A DNA stretch of 64,000 nt from assembly GCA_033283385.1 (NCBI GenBank), contig JAWMQQ010000002.1, positions 620,001-684,000 of the forward strand. The letters run 5' to 3'. Made by a program: the position numbers and the translations under genes. The stretch is from Mangrovimicrobium sp033283385. Lineage in GTDB: Bacteria > Pseudomonadota > Gammaproteobacteria > Pseudomonadales > Halieaceae. Positions 51,653-61,431 of this stretch are shown piece by piece (position 1 is the stretch's first letter; the number at the start of each line of letters is the position of its first letter). Under the pieces are notes generated by a model. The model made no database searches, was not told the DNA's origin, and saw only the letters and a list, made by a program, of their open reading frames with translations.

Positions 51653-52633
51653 TCAGCCCGCCGGTGCCTGTGCCACCACGACGGCGCGGCGCGGGGCGGG
51701 GTAGCCCTCGATGGTTTTTGCCGGGTCCGCGGGGTCGAGAAAGTTGGCCAGGGAGTGGAAGGTCATCCACGGCGTGGCGCGCTGTTCGTCAGTGCTGGTG
51801 ACCTCCTCCGACACGACACGCGGTTCGCGAAATCCCAGCTTGCGCAGCCAGCCCAGCAGGGTCGGGCAACTCGGCAGGAACCACACGTTGCCCATTCGCG
51901 AATAGCGCCCCTCCGGCACCAGGGTGGCACCTTCGCCGCCCTCGATGACCAGGGTTTCCAGCACCAGTTCGCCGCCCGGGCGCAGGCACTCGCGCAGGGC
52001 CAGCAGGTGATCCAGCGGGGAGCGGCGGTGGTAGAGCACGCCCATCGAGAACACCGTGTCGAAGGCGTGCAGCTTGTCCGGTACGTGTTCGATGCCGACC
52101 GGTAGTTGCCAGGCTTCAGGCCGCTGTAGGTACTTCTGCAGTGCCCAGAACTGCACGCAGAACAGGGGCGTGGGGTCTATGCCGATAACCTCGGCCGCGC
52201 CCGCGCCGAGCATGCGCCAGCAGTGATAGCCGTTGCCGCAGCCGACATCCAGTACGCGCCTGCCCTGCAGGCTGGAAATGCCCTCGCGCAACCGCTCCCA
52301 CTTCCAGTCGGAGCGCCACTCGGTGTCGATATGCAGGCCGAACAGTTCGAAGGGTCCCTTGCGCCAGGGGTGAAGGCCCATGAGGGTTTCGCGCAGCGCC
52401 GCCAGCGCAGTTTCATCCAGCGCCTGGGCGGTACTCGCGCCCACCCGGCCGCTGTCGAGTTGTACGGCGGTTACCGGGATATCCGGCAGCGCATCGAGGG
52501 CCGAGAGCCAGCGCGGCAGGTCGCCGTGGCGTTGCGCCGAAAGCCCGGCCTCGATTTGCTGTGGCAGGAGCTGTGCCCAGCGCGCCAGTTCGCCTTCGCC
52601 CCAGCGCTCGATCAGCGGCTGGTAGTCGATCAT
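51653..52633 (-). CDS. cmoB: tRNA 5-carboxymethoxyuridine methyltransferase-like CmoB (carboxymethyltransferase)
   Basis: 326 residues. SAM-family enzyme that transfers the carboxymethyl group of carboxy-SAM to 5-hydroxyuridine at position 34 of tRNA. The motif DVGCGNGYHCWRMLGAGA is the SAM-binding loop, and KGPFELFGLHIDTEWRSDWKW is highly typical of CmoB. Its ATG overlaps the cmoA stop by 4 bp, so the two enzymes making the modification are encoded together. Confidence 0.97.
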   Translation of the reverse strand: MIDYQPLIERWGEGELARWAQLLPQQIEAGLSAQRHGDLPRWLSALDALPDIPVTAVQLDSGRVGASTAQALDETALAALRETLMGLHPWRKGPFELFGLHIDTEWRSDWKWERLREGISSLQGRRVLDVGCGNGYHCWRMLGAGAAEVIGIDPTPLFCVQFWALQKYLQRPEAWQLPVGIEHVPDKLHAFDTVFSMGVLYHRRSPLDHLLALRECLRPGGELVLETLVIEGGEGATLVPEGRYSRMGNVWFLPSCPTLLGWLRKLGFREPRVVSEEVTSTDEQRATPWMTFHSLANFLDPADPAKTIEGYPAPRRAVVVAQAPAG

Positions 52634-53361
52634 TTCAGTGCGATCAGCGATGCGAAATTAAAGCACTGGAACCAGACATCGCAGGCGCTGAAGCCCGCGT
52701 TGCGGATGCGTTCGCGATGGTGCGCGAGGCTCTCGGGTACCAGCACGTTCTCCAGCGCCGCCCGCTTCTGGGCGATTTCGAGGTCGCTGTAGCCGTTGGC
52801 GCGCTTGAATTCGTGGTGCAGGTCGATATTCAGCGCATCGAGGTGCGGGTCCTCGAAGATGACCTTTTCCGAAAGCACCATGATGCCGCCGGGGCGCAGG
52901 CCCTCGCAGATACGCCGGATCACCGCATCGCGCTGCGCCTGCGGCACGAACTGCAGGGTGAAATTGAGCACCACCACCGAGGCGTTCTCGATGGGGACAT
53001 CGACGAGGTCGGCGCAAACCAGTTCCACCGGGGTCGAGCCGCCATCCGCGTCCACCAGTTGCTGGCAGCGCTCCAGCATCGCCTGCGAGTTGTCCACGCT
53101 GACGATGCGACAGCCGTCTGCGCTGAGGTTGTCGCGCATCGCGAGCGTGGATGCGCCGAGTGAACAGCCCAGGTCGTAGAGTGTGCTCCCGGGGGCGGCA
53201 AAACGTTGCGCCAGCAAACCGGTCATGGCGACGATGGTGGCGTAGCCGGGCACCGAGCGCTGGATCATGTCCGGGAAGACGTCGGCCACGCGGGCGTCGA
53301 AGGCGAACAGGCCTGTCGCTTGCACGGGGTCTGCGTAGATGGTGTCGCGCGAGTTGCTCAT
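52630..53361 (-). CDS. cmoA: Carboxy-S-adenosyl-L-methionine synthase CmoA
   Basis: 243 residues. Makes carboxy-SAM from SAM and prephenate, the donor for CmoB. The SAM loop is LYDLGCSLGASTLAM. The start MSNSRDTIYADP at 53361 fits the family, whereas the frame continues 35 codons upstream without conservation. A REP unit lies about 100 bp upstream. Confidence 0.96.
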   Translation of the reverse strand: MSNSRDTIYADPVQATGLFAFDARVADVFPDMIQRSVPGYATIVAMTGLLAQRFAAPGSTLYDLGCSLGASTLAMRDNLSADGCRIVSVDNSQAMLERCQQLVDADGGSTPVELVCADLVDVPIENASVVVLNFTLQFVPQAQRDAVIRRICEGLRPGGIMVLSEKVIFEDPHLDALNIDLHHEFKRANGYSDLEIAQKRAALENVLVPESLAHHRERIRNAGFSACDVWFQCFNFASLIALK

Positions 53362-53460
53362 GGTCGTTTTACGGGCGCGAGAAATAAGGTGCCCGCGCCC
53401 GGAGGTGATTTCCGGGGAGGCGATTCTACCATGTTTGTCCGCGGCGCTCGCCCCGCGCGC

Positions 53461-53485
53461 GATCACCCGCGTAGCGGGCTCCTAC
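53461..53485. repeat. Single REP unit upstream of cmoA
   Basis: Begins GATCACCCGCGTAGCGGG and ends GCTCCTAC, matching the reverse orientation of the other REP units in the window. It lies in the 150-bp gap between cmoA and the small hypothetical gene. Confidence 0.85.
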
Positions 53486-53511
53486 AAATCCGGGCGAGAT
53501 CCCCGCCGGGA

Positions 53512-53697
53512 TCAGTTGGCGCTGCGGACCAGCAGCCGGTCTTCGCGGCTGCGCAGGCGCGCCGGGCGCACCTGCTGGTCGAAGGTGGCGAAGCGCTCCA
53601 TCTCCGAGGTTTCCTCGGCCGCGTTGGCGCGGCGGGAAAACTTGATGCTGGAGAGGAACTCTACGAGGCTGACTTTGCCGTCATCCATGCGCTTCAT
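53512..53697 (-). CDS. Small hypothetical protein (61 aa)
   Basis: A short basic protein opening MKRMDDGKVSLVEFLSSIKFSRRANAAEETSEMERFA, with an Arg-rich C terminus. It has no signal peptide, membrane helix or motif I recognise. The start at 53697 has only a weak ribosome site. It lies between cmoA and the divergent pepD. The balanced, hydrophilic composition suggests a real gene, but no homologue comes to mind. Confidence 0.45.
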   Translation of the reverse strand: MKRMDDGKVSLVEFLSSIKFSRRANAAEETSEMERFATFDQQVRPARLRSREDRLLVRSAN

Positions 53698-53844
53698 AAC
53701 AGACTCACTGCATAAAAGGTGTACCTGCCATGAGTGTAGAAGCTCACCGGGCTGAATGGGCGTAAAAAATACCCCGGATTTCTGTGAAAAATCACCCGCA
53801 GCGCTATAATGCAGGCCCCGCGAGACCGAGCCCCTGATGCTGTC

Positions 53845-55287
53845 ATGAAACCCGAAAATTTCCCCACCGAACCGGAGCACCTCTGGGAGCATTTTTACCG
53901 CATTACCCAGATTCCGCGGCCCTCGAAGCGTGAGGCGCAGGTGCGGGACTACCTGGTCGGCCTCGCGGACCAGCGCGGCCTGCGCCACCGCATGGATGAG
54001 GCAGGCAACCTGGTCATCTATGTGCCGGCGTCAGCGGGGCGCGAGGACCGGCCCACGGTGGTCATCCAGAATCACCTGGACATGGTTACCGTAAAGACCG
54101 CGGAGAGCGGCCACGACTTCAACCGCGACCCCCTCGACCTGCGCGTGGCGGACGGCTGGGTCAGCGCCACCGACACCACCCTTGGCGCGGACAACGGCAT
54201 CGGTTGCGCCGCCGCCACCGCCCTGATGACCGACGACGACGTCGCCCGCCCGCCGCTGGAACTACTGCTTACCGTGGACGAGGAGACTGGCCTGGGCGGC
54301 GCGCTCAACCTCGACGCCGGCATGCTCAGCGGCGCGCTGATGCTCAACCTCGATACCGAGGACTGGCAGGAGCTGTTCGTCGGCTGCGCAGGCGGCACTA
54401 CGATCAATTTTTCCCGCAGTTTCGCCACCGAACCAGTGGAACCGGCATGTGACCACTTTGAGCTGGTGTTGCGCGGGTTATCCGGTGGCCACTCGGGCGT
54501 GCAGATCCACGAGCAACTGGGCAATGCCGTCAAACTGCTCGCCGAGGCGCTCGGCGGAATTGCCGGGCTGCGCATCGCGGCTTTCGACGCCGGGCTGGCA
54601 CACAATGTCATCCCGCGCGAGGGCAGCGTGAAATTTGCCTGTGCAGCGGGGGAGGGGGAGCAATTGCGGGCGCGGCTGGAACAGCTGCGCGAGCGCTGGC
54701 TGGCCTACCTGCCGGCGGTGGACGCGGGACTCGCCCTGACACTCGAAGATGCGAGCTTGGACACCGCGCTGGATGAAATCGACAGCCGGCGCCTGCTCGA
54801 CCTGATTGCGCTGCTGCCCCACGGCGCGCAGGCCTACAGCCTGGAACAGCCCGCCGACCTCGTCGATCTCAGCGTCAACCTGGCGAGGGTCGACCTGCGC
54901 GATGGCGAACTGTTCGTCGAGACCAGTTACCGCTATTTCGACGAGGGGCAATCACTCCCCCTCAGGCACACCCTGTTGGCGCTGGGCCGCGCCTTCGACC
55001 TGGAGGCTGAGGAAGACTCCGCCTATCCCGGCTGGAAGCCTGACTTCGACAGTGCCCTGCTGGAGCGGGCCAGCCAGCTGCACCAGCGCATGTTTGGCGA
55101 GCGCCCCGCGGTGAAGGCGATTCACGCGGGCCTGGAGTGCGGCATCCTCAAGGGGAAGAAACCCGACCTGGATATCCTCTCTTTCGGCCCGACCATCCGC
55201 GGCGCACACTCGCCGACGGAGCGCCTGCAAATCGACACGGTACCGCCGTTCTGGCGCTTCCTCACCACGCTGCTGGCGGAAATCTGA
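53845..55287 (+). CDS. pepD: Aminoacyl-histidine dipeptidase (peptidase D)
   Basis: 480 residues, M20 family zinc peptidase that hydrolyses Xaa-His dipeptides such as carnosine. Zinc ligand segments are visible: VIQNHLDMVTVK (His, Asp), LGADNGIGCAAA (Asp) and TVDEETGLGGA (Glu-Glu), with GRSGGHSG-like RGLSGGHSGVQIH in the lid domain. The ATG at 53845 gives the family start; the frame opens 36 bp upstream. The aminotransferase gene starts 16 bp downstream. Confidence 0.95.
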   Translation: MKPENFPTEPEHLWEHFYRITQIPRPSKREAQVRDYLVGLADQRGLRHRMDEAGNLVIYVPASAGREDRPTVVIQNHLDMVTVKTAESGHDFNRDPLDLRVADGWVSATDTTLGADNGIGCAAATALMTDDDVARPPLELLLTVDEETGLGGALNLDAGMLSGALMLNLDTEDWQELFVGCAGGTTINFSRSFATEPVEPACDHFELVLRGLSGGHSGVQIHEQLGNAVKLLAEALGGIAGLRIAAFDAGLAHNVIPREGSVKFACAAGEGEQLRARLEQLRERWLAYLPAVDAGLALTLEDASLDTALDEIDSRRLLDLIALLPHGAQAYSLEQPADLVDLSVNLARVDLRDGELFVETSYRYFDEGQSLPLRHTLLALGRAFDLEAEEDSAYPGWKPDFDSALLERASQLHQRMFGERPAVKAIHAGLECGILKGKKPDLDILSFGPTIRGAHSPTERLQIDTVPPFWRFLTTLLAEI

Positions 55288-55303
55288 ATACAAGGAAATC
55301 GTG

Positions 55304-56491
55304 ATGTTCGAACGACTTGAAACCCTGCCCTCGGACCCGGTGCTCGGCCTTGCCGCCGAAGCGCGCGCGGACGGCAACCCGGAGAAAGTGGACCTGACCC
55401 TCGGCGTCTACATGGACGACAACGGCCTGTGCCCGGTATTCGAAGCAGTGCAGCGCGCACAGCGGGCGCTGGTCGAGGAGGAAACCACCAAGGTCTACAT
55501 GCCGCCAGCGGGCGACGCCGCGTTCAACGAGGGCATGCGCAAGCTGGTGCTCGGCGAGGGTAACTCGCGCCTGGGCGACGGCCTGGTCAGCAGTGTGCAG
55601 ACTCCAGGCGGCTGCGGTGCGCTGCGTATCGGCGCGGAAGTGCTGCGTGCCGCCTCGCCCTCGGCGCGGGTGTGGGTGAGCGACCCGACCTGGCCGGTAC
55701 ACATCCCGCTGCTGGGCAGCGTAGGCCTGGAGTTCGCCACCTACCGCTACTACGAACCGGCAAGCCACGGCGTGGATTTCGCCGGCATGGTGGAAGACCT
55801 CAAACACGCGCGTGCCGGTGATGCAGTGTTGCTGCACGGCTGCTGCCACAATCCCTGTGGCGCCGATCTCACCCTGGAGCAGTGGAGCGAGATTGCGCGC
55901 ATGGCGCAAACGCAGGGTTTCACCCCGTTTGTCGATATCGCCTACCAGGGCCTGGGCGATGGCCTGGAGGAGGATGCGGCGGGCCTGCGCCTGCTGGTCG
56001 AGCGCCTGCCGGAGGTGATCGTCGCCGCGTCCTGTTCGAAGAACATGGGCCTGTACCGCGAGCGCACCGGGGCGGCCTTGTTCGTTTGCAAGGATGCCGC
56101 CCACGCTGCGACGACCACCGGTCACGCCCTCGCCGCCGCGCGCCGCTGCTACTCCATGCCGCCAGCCCATGGGGCGATTATCGCCGGGCGAATTCTCTCT
56201 GACGGCGCGTTGGGGGAGTTGTGGCGGCGCGAAGTGGTACAGATGTGCACGCGCATCAACGGCCTGCGCTCGCAACTGCGGCAGAAGCTGGAAGAAGCGA
56301 CCGGAGCCGATTACGCCTTTATCGAAAGCGAGAAGGGCATGTTTTCCTTCCTCGGCCTGACGGCCGAGCAGGCGGTGAAGCTGCGCCGGGAGCACAGCGT
56401 GTACATGCTGGACTCTTCGCGGATCAATGTCGCGGGGGTGAATGCCGGCAATGTGGATTACCTGGCGCGGGCGGTAGCAGCGGTCCTCTAG
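55304..56491 (+). CDS. Class I aromatic/aspartate aminotransferase
   Basis: 395 residues. PLP-dependent aspartate/aromatic-amino-acid transaminase of the proteobacterial AspC/TyrB type, with LGVYMDDNG, YMPPAGDAAFNEG, CCHNPCGADL, FVDIAYQGLGDG and the Schiff-base lysine in CSKNMGLYRERTG. The AAGGAAA upstream positions the ATG at 55304; the GTG three bases earlier is unlikely. Which amino acid is preferred cannot be decided from these motifs. Probably co-transcribed with pepD (peptide use and transamination). Confidence 0.92.
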   Translation: MFERLETLPSDPVLGLAAEARADGNPEKVDLTLGVYMDDNGLCPVFEAVQRAQRALVEEETTKVYMPPAGDAAFNEGMRKLVLGEGNSRLGDGLVSSVQTPGGCGALRIGAEVLRAASPSARVWVSDPTWPVHIPLLGSVGLEFATYRYYEPASHGVDFAGMVEDLKHARAGDAVLLHGCCHNPCGADLTLEQWSEIARMAQTQGFTPFVDIAYQGLGDGLEEDAAGLRLLVERLPEVIVAASCSKNMGLYRERTGAALFVCKDAAHAATTTGHALAAARRCYSMPPAHGAIIAGRILSDGALGELWRREVVQMCTRINGLRSQLRQKLEEATGADYAFIESEKGMFSFLGLTAEQAVKLRREHSVYMLDSSRINVAGVNAGNVDYLARAVAAVL

Positions 56492-56522
56492 CGGCTTCCG
56501 CCAGCTGCCCAGGCGCTTTCAG

Positions 56523-57035
56523 TCAGCTTGCGGAGGGTTTGCAGCCCGCGGCCGCGGCTTCCGAGCGGAGCTTGTCCGCCAGGGCCGCCTGCTCCCTGGA
56601 GGTCATCTCCTTGCCGTTTTCGTCGACGATGACGGTGATCGTCGGCCGGCCGTTGACCAGGTACACCTCGGTAAGGTCACTGATCTTTTTCGCGTACCAG
56701 GCGCATTTTTCCTGGTGCTGTTTTTCCTGCTCGGCGCGGGTTTGTTCCGCCTGCTGTTTCTCTTCCCGGCGTCGCTCGGCGTTGTAGTCGAGCTGCGCCG
56801 CCTGTTCGCGGCGCCGCGTTTCCACTTCTTCGTCGCTGAGAGTCTCCGGGCGATAGGCTTCGTTCACTTCCACGCTCTCGGCCTTGCTGGCCTGCGCGGG
56901 GTCTTTCGGCTTGTCGCCGAAGTGGACGTTGCCCTGCTCGTCTACCCATTTGTAGATTTCGGCGGCGTTCGCCAGGGTGGGCGCCAGCAGAAGAAAGGTG
57001 AGCGAGGCGATCAATCCTTTGAGTGGCTTGGGCAT
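56523..57035 (-). CDS. DUF4124 domain-containing exported protein
   Basis: 170 residues. The signal peptide ends NAA (TLANA) at about residue 24, then the DUF4124 signature EIYKWVDEQGNVHFGDKP follows. A long Glu/Arg/Gln-rich coiled coil covers about 60-115, followed by CAWYAKKISDL and a terminal cysteine region. Function unknown; DUF4124 proteins are common in gammaproteobacteria. Convergent with the aminotransferase gene. Confidence 0.85.
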   Translation of the reverse strand: MPKPLKGLIASLTFLLLAPTLANAAEIYKWVDEQGNVHFGDKPKDPAQASKAESVEVNEAYRPETLSDEEVETRRREQAAQLDYNAERRREEKQQAEQTRAEQEKQHQEKCAWYAKKISDLTEVYLVNGRPTITVIVDENGKEMTSREQAALADKLRSEAAAAGCKPSAS

Positions 57036-57083
57036 TGACTGCTCCTTGCAGGGGGCTCGAAGGATTCTAGCCCAATCGCCTCG

Positions 57084-58964
57084 TTATTCGAGCTCGGCCC
57101 AGCGTTCGAAGGCATGTTCCAGGGCTGCCTGGGTCTCCGCGAGTTCGTTTGTGACGCGCTCCACTTCGGTGTGGTCGCCCTGGTAAAAGTCGGGGCTGGC
57201 GATGAGCGCCTCCAGTTCTCCCTGCCGCTGCTCCAGTTCCTCGATGCGCGCCGGCAGCGCTTCGAGCTCGCGCTGGTCCTTGTAGGAGAGCTTCTTCGAT
57301 TTCGAGGCAGGCCTGGGCTCAGCGGGAGTTTTGGACGGGGCCGGTTTTTCGGGGGCTTTTTCCTTCGCCGGCTGGATGGCCTCGCCGAGGCGGCCGCCGC
57401 GCGCTTCCCAGTCGCTGTAGCCGCCGGCCTGTTCATCGACGCTGCCGTCGCCGGGCAGTACCAGCAGGCTGGTGACGACGTTGTCCATGAACTCCCGGTC
57501 GTGGCTCACCAGGATTACCGTGCCGTCGAAGTTGAGCAGGATTTCCTCCAGCAACTCGAGCGTTTCGATATCGAGGTCGTTGGTCGGCTCGTCCAGCACC
57601 AGCAGGTTGGCCGGCCTGCTGAACAGCCGCGCCAGTACCGCGCGGTTCTGTTCGCCGCCGGAGAGCGCCTTCACTGGCGTGCGCGTACGCTCCGGGCCGA
57701 ACAGGAAGTCGCCGAGGTAGCTGATGGCGTGGCGGCGCTTGCCGCCTGTCTCGATGAACTCCTGGCCGCCGCAGACGTTGTCGATCAGGTTTTTCTCCGG
57801 GTCCAGCGCGCCGCGCAGCTGGTCCGAGTAGGCGACTTCCAGTTTGGTGCCGAGTTTGACCTTGCCTTCGTCGGGGGTGATTTCTCCCAGCAGAATTTTC
57901 ACCAGCGTGGATTTGCCCGCGCCGTTGGCGCCGACGATGCCGATGCGGTCGCCGCGCTGGATCACCGTGGAGAAGTCGCGCAGGATCACCTTGTCGCCGT
58001 AGCGCTGGCTGACGTGTTCGAGTTCCGCCACCACCTTGCCGGAGCGATCCGCGCTGTCCACGGCGAAGTCGGCGCGGCCGGTGCGCGCGCGGCGCTGGGA
58101 GCGCTCCTCGCGCATGGCCCTGAGCGCCCGCACCCGGCCCTCGTTGCGGGTGCGCCGGGCCTTGATGCCCTGGCGAATCCACACCTCCTCCTGGGCGAGT
58201 TTCTTGTCGAACAATTCGTTGGCGCGCTCCTCGGCCGCGAGTACCTCCTCGCGGTAGCGCAGGAAGCCGCGGTAGTCGCCGCGCCAGACGTCGAGGTGGC
58301 CGCGATCCAGCTCGGCGATCTCGTTGGCGACATTCTGCAGGAAGCGGCGGTCGTGGGTGATCAGCACCAGGCAGCCCTGGAAGCTGCGCAGTTGTTCCTC
58401 AAGCCAGGCGATCGCGGGAATGTCCAGGTGGTTGGTGGGCTCGTCCAGCAGCAGGATATCCGGCTCGACCACCAGCGCTCGGGCCAGCGCCACGCGCCGC
58501 CGCCAGCCGCCGGAGAGTTCCGACATGGGCGTATCCGCGGGCAGCTCCAGGCGGCTCAGCACCGTTTCCACCCGGGTTTGCAGGTTCCATCCGTCCACTG
58601 CCTCCAGCCGGTGCTGCACTTCGGCCAGGGCGTCCATGTCGCCCTCGTGCAGCAACTGGTGGTAGCGGGCGAGCAGGGCGCCGGCCTCCTCCAGGGCGCC
58701 GGCGACGACGTCGTATACCGATTGCGCCTGTGCCGCCGGCAGGTCCTGTTCGAGGCGGGCGATACGGGTGCCGGGCCGCAGCCAGCGCTCGCCGTCCTCG
58801 ATGGCCTGCTCGCCGGACAGCACCCGCAGCAGGGTACTTTTGCCGGCGCCGTTGCGGCCCAGCAGGCCGAGGCGGTCGCCGCGGTCCAGCGTCAGGTCGA
58901 CGCCGTCCAGCAGGATGTGGGTGCCGTAGTGAAGCGAGGCCTTGTCGAGTCGGAGCAGGGACAT
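57084..58964 (-). CDS. uup: ABC-F ATPase Uup
   Basis: 626 residues. Two ABC domains: Walker A GRNGAGKST with LSGGWRRRVALARAL, and GANGAGKST with LSGGEQNRAVLARLF, and a C-terminal coiled coil (about 550-626) preceded by a Pro/Ala/Lys-rich linker, the Uup hallmark that binds branched DNA. It affects transposon excision and ribosome function. The frame remains open far upstream across the thiolase gene; the ATG at 58964 (MSLLRLDKASLHYG) is the family start. Confidence 0.93.
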   Translation of the reverse strand: MSLLRLDKASLHYGTHILLDGVDLTLDRGDRLGLLGRNGAGKSTLLRVLSGEQAIEDGERWLRPGTRIARLEQDLPAAQAQSVYDVVAGALEEAGALLARYHQLLHEGDMDALAEVQHRLEAVDGWNLQTRVETVLSRLELPADTPMSELSGGWRRRVALARALVVEPDILLLDEPTNHLDIPAIAWLEEQLRSFQGCLVLITHDRRFLQNVANEIAELDRGHLDVWRGDYRGFLRYREEVLAAEERANELFDKKLAQEEVWIRQGIKARRTRNEGRVRALRAMREERSQRRARTGRADFAVDSADRSGKVVAELEHVSQRYGDKVILRDFSTVIQRGDRIGIVGANGAGKSTLVKILLGEITPDEGKVKLGTKLEVAYSDQLRGALDPEKNLIDNVCGGQEFIETGGKRRHAISYLGDFLFGPERTRTPVKALSGGEQNRAVLARLFSRPANLLVLDEPTNDLDIETLELLEEILLNFDGTVILVSHDREFMDNVVTSLLVLPGDGSVDEQAGGYSDWEARGGRLGEAIQPAKEKAPEKPAPSKTPAEPRPASKSKKLSYKDQRELEALPARIEELEQRQGELEALIASPDFYQGDHTEVERVTNELAETQAALEHAFERWAELE

Positions 58965-59147
58965 AAAGAAGCGTGTGAAGTAGCGCGGGAGGCGCAGTCT
59001 ACGCGATGCCCGCCGGCCCCGCCAGCGCCCGTCGCGGCCCGCCTGCGGGCCTGAATTTGCGCCGCGCTTCTGGTAAAGTTGCCTGCCCCCCGATCCCCAC
59101 CCCATGGCCGGTGCTGCCCGGGGCAGCCCAGATAGCGGAGATGTGCA

Positions 59148-60335
59148 ATGAGTGAACGCGAAGTAGTAATCCTGAGTGGCGTGCGTACCGCCGTGGCCGA
59201 CTTCGGCGGAGCCCTGAAGGACCTGCCGCCGACCGAACTGGCGGGTCGAGTGGTCGCCGAGGCGCTCAAGCGCTCTGGCCTGTCCGGGGGCGATATCGGC
59301 CACTGCGTGTTCGGCAACGTCCTGCACAGCGACCGCCGTGACATGTACATGGGCAGGGTGGCCGCGCTCAAGGGCGGACTGCCCATCGAGGTGCCGGCGA
59401 TGACGGTCAACCGCCTGTGCGGTTCCGGCCTGCAGGCGGTTATTTCCGCCGCGCAGATGATCCTGCTGGGCGACTGCGAGGCAGCGGTTGCCGGCGGCGC
59501 CGAATCGATGAGCCGCGTACCCTACTGGCTGCCCAAGGCCCGCTTCGGCGCGCGCATGGGCGATGCCGTCATGGAAGACGCCCTGACCGGGGCGCTGACC
59601 TGCCCGTTCAACGATTACCACATGGGTGTCACCGCGGAGAATCTTTCCGAGCAGTACCAGATCAGCCGCGAGCAGCAGGACGAGCTGGCCGCCGAGAGCC
59701 ACCGTCGCGCCCAGCGCGCCATCGAGGAGGGCCGCTTCGCCGGCCAGATCCTGCCGATCGAGGTGAAGACCCGCAAGGGTATGGTGGTCTACGAACAGGA
59801 CGAGCACGTGCGCTTCGACGCGACCGCGGCTGACATGGCGGGCCTGCGTCCGGCCTTCAAGAAGGACGGCACGGTAACCCCGGCCAACGCCTCCGGTATC
59901 AACGATGCAGCGGCGGCGCTGGTGCTGATGGATCGGGCAGCTGCCGAGGCCCGCGGTCTCAAGCCGATGGCGCGGTTGCTGGGCTATTCGCTGGCGGGTG
60001 TCGATCCTTCCATCATGGGCATCGGCCCCGCCCCGGCGGTGCGCCAACTGATGGAGCGCACCGGTGTCGCCATCGAGGACGTGGATATCTGGGAGTGCAA
60101 CGAGGCCTTCGCCGCGCAGGCTTTGTCGGTGGTCAAGGAGCTGGGCCTGGACCCGGAAAAGGTGAATCCCAACGGCTCGGGCATTTCCCTGGGCCACCCG
60201 GTGGGCGCAACCGGGGCGCTGATCAGCGTCAAGGCGATTTACGAGTTGCAGCGCACCGGCGGCCGCTACGCGGTGTCGACCATGTGCATCGGCGGCGGCC
60301 AGGGCATCGCCGCCCTGTACGAACGCTGCGACTGA
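59148..60335 (+). CDS. Acetyl-CoA C-acetyltransferase family thiolase (PhaA/BktB-like)
   Basis: 395 residues. The acyl-accepting Cys is C91 in NRLCGSGLQAV; the other active-site parts are NPNGSGISLGHPVGATG (His) and CIGGGQG (Cys). It condenses two acetyl-CoA or cleaves 3-ketoacyl-CoA. No phaB or phaC is nearby, so polyhydroxybutyrate synthesis cannot be inferred. A 183-bp gap separates it from the divergent uup, and haem A synthase follows after 17 bp. Confidence 0.93.
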   Translation: MSEREVVILSGVRTAVADFGGALKDLPPTELAGRVVAEALKRSGLSGGDIGHCVFGNVLHSDRRDMYMGRVAALKGGLPIEVPAMTVNRLCGSGLQAVISAAQMILLGDCEAAVAGGAESMSRVPYWLPKARFGARMGDAVMEDALTGALTCPFNDYHMGVTAENLSEQYQISREQQDELAAESHRRAQRAIEEGRFAGQILPIEVKTRKGMVVYEQDEHVRFDATAADMAGLRPAFKKDGTVTPANASGINDAAAALVLMDRAAAEARGLKPMARLLGYSLAGVDPSIMGIGPAPAVRQLMERTGVAIEDVDIWECNEAFAAQALSVVKELGLDPEKVNPNGSGISLGHPVGATGALISVKAIYELQRTGGRYAVSTMCIGGGQGIAALYERCD

Positions 60336-60352
60336 AGCGGGGCGGTACACGC

Positions 60353-61423
60353 ATGTCCCTGACCCGTACCCGCAATAACCACGATCGCCAGATCGCTGCC
60401 TGGCTGCTGCTGTGTGCGGCGGTGGTATTCGGCATGATCATCCTCGGCGGGGTGACGCGCCTGACTCATTCCGGATTGTCCATGGTCGAGTGGAAGCCGC
60501 TGATGGGGGCGATCCCGCCGCTGTCAGAGCAGGCGTGGCAGGAGACCTTCGACAAGTACAAGCAGTTTCCCGAGTACCAGAAGGTGAACCGGGGCATGGA
60601 CCTGCACGGTTTCAAGTCCATCTTCATGTTCGAGTACCTGCACCGCCTGTTGGGCAGGTTGATCGGCGTGCTGTTTTTCGTGCCGATGGTGTTTTTCGCC
60701 TTCCGCGGCTGGGTGCCGCGGGGGGTGATGCCCAAGTTGTGGATGCTGTTTGCCCTGGGTGCGATGCAGGGGCTGCTCGGCTGGTACATGGTGAAGAGCG
60801 GCCTGGTCGATAACCCGCGGGTCAGCCAGTACCGGCTCACCGCGCACCTGGGCCTGGCGGTCGCTATTTACGCGTCGATGCTGTGGGTGGCCTTCGGCCT
60901 GTTATTCCCGGACAAGGGCACGCGCCATCCGATGGCGAGCGCAGGGCTGACGCTCGTCGGCCTGGTTTACCTGATGATTCTCAGCGGCGGGCTGGTAGCC
61001 GGTACCCGCGCCGGTTTTGCCTACAGCACCTGGCCGCTGATGGGCACGACGTTCATTCCGCCCGGATTGTATGCTGACACGCCGGCGTGGATGTCTGCCT
61101 TCGATGACATCACCACCATACAATTCAATCACCGCATCTTCGCTTACGCGATTTTCCTGCTGGTACATGTCTTCGCCTTCCTGAGCTGGCGGCGGGGATT
61201 GTCGGGGAGGGCGGGCCTGGCGGTGTCGCTGCTGCTGGCGGCAGTGTGGCTGCAGGTTTGCCTGGGAATCAGCACGCTGCTGTTGCACGTGCCGGTGCCG
61301 CTGGCTGCTGCGCACCAGGGCGGGGCGATACTGTTGCTGAGTGCGACGTTGTTTGCGGCCTGGTCGCTGCTACACGAAAAGCCGCTCTTCCATGAAAGGC
61401 GCAGCGAGGCGGTTACCGCCTGA
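60353..61423 (+). CDS. ctaA: Haem A synthase CtaA/Cox15
   Basis: 356 residues with eight expected transmembrane helices. Opening GGVTRLTHSGLSMVEWKPLMGAIPPLSEQAWQ is the form shared with mitochondrial Cox15, rather than the shorter Bacillus form. Haem ligand histidines are in YLHRLLGRLI, AHLGLA, FNHRIFAYA and AHQGGA. It oxidises haem O to haem A for aa3-type cytochrome oxidase. No cox or ctaB gene is in the window, so it lies apart from its oxidase. It starts 17 bp after the thiolase. Confidence 0.93.
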   Translation: MSLTRTRNNHDRQIAAWLLLCAAVVFGMIILGGVTRLTHSGLSMVEWKPLMGAIPPLSEQAWQETFDKYKQFPEYQKVNRGMDLHGFKSIFMFEYLHRLLGRLIGVLFFVPMVFFAFRGWVPRGVMPKLWMLFALGAMQGLLGWYMVKSGLVDNPRVSQYRLTAHLGLAVAIYASMLWVAFGLLFPDKGTRHPMASAGLTLVGLVYLMILSGGLVAGTRAGFAYSTWPLMGTTFIPPGLYADTPAWMSAFDDITTIQFNHRIFAYAIFLLVHVFAFLSWRRGLSGRAGLAVSLLLAAVWLQVCLGISTLLLHVPVPLAAAHQGGAILLLSATLFAAWSLLHEKPLFHERRSEAVTA

Positions 61424-61431
61424 CACGCGGG

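Noticed and set aside
58965..60350. Reading frame of uup remains open upstream to give a 1088-residue protein
   Set aside because: The extension runs antisense to the thiolase gene and has no family features; MSLLRLDKASLHYG at 58964 is the Uup start.
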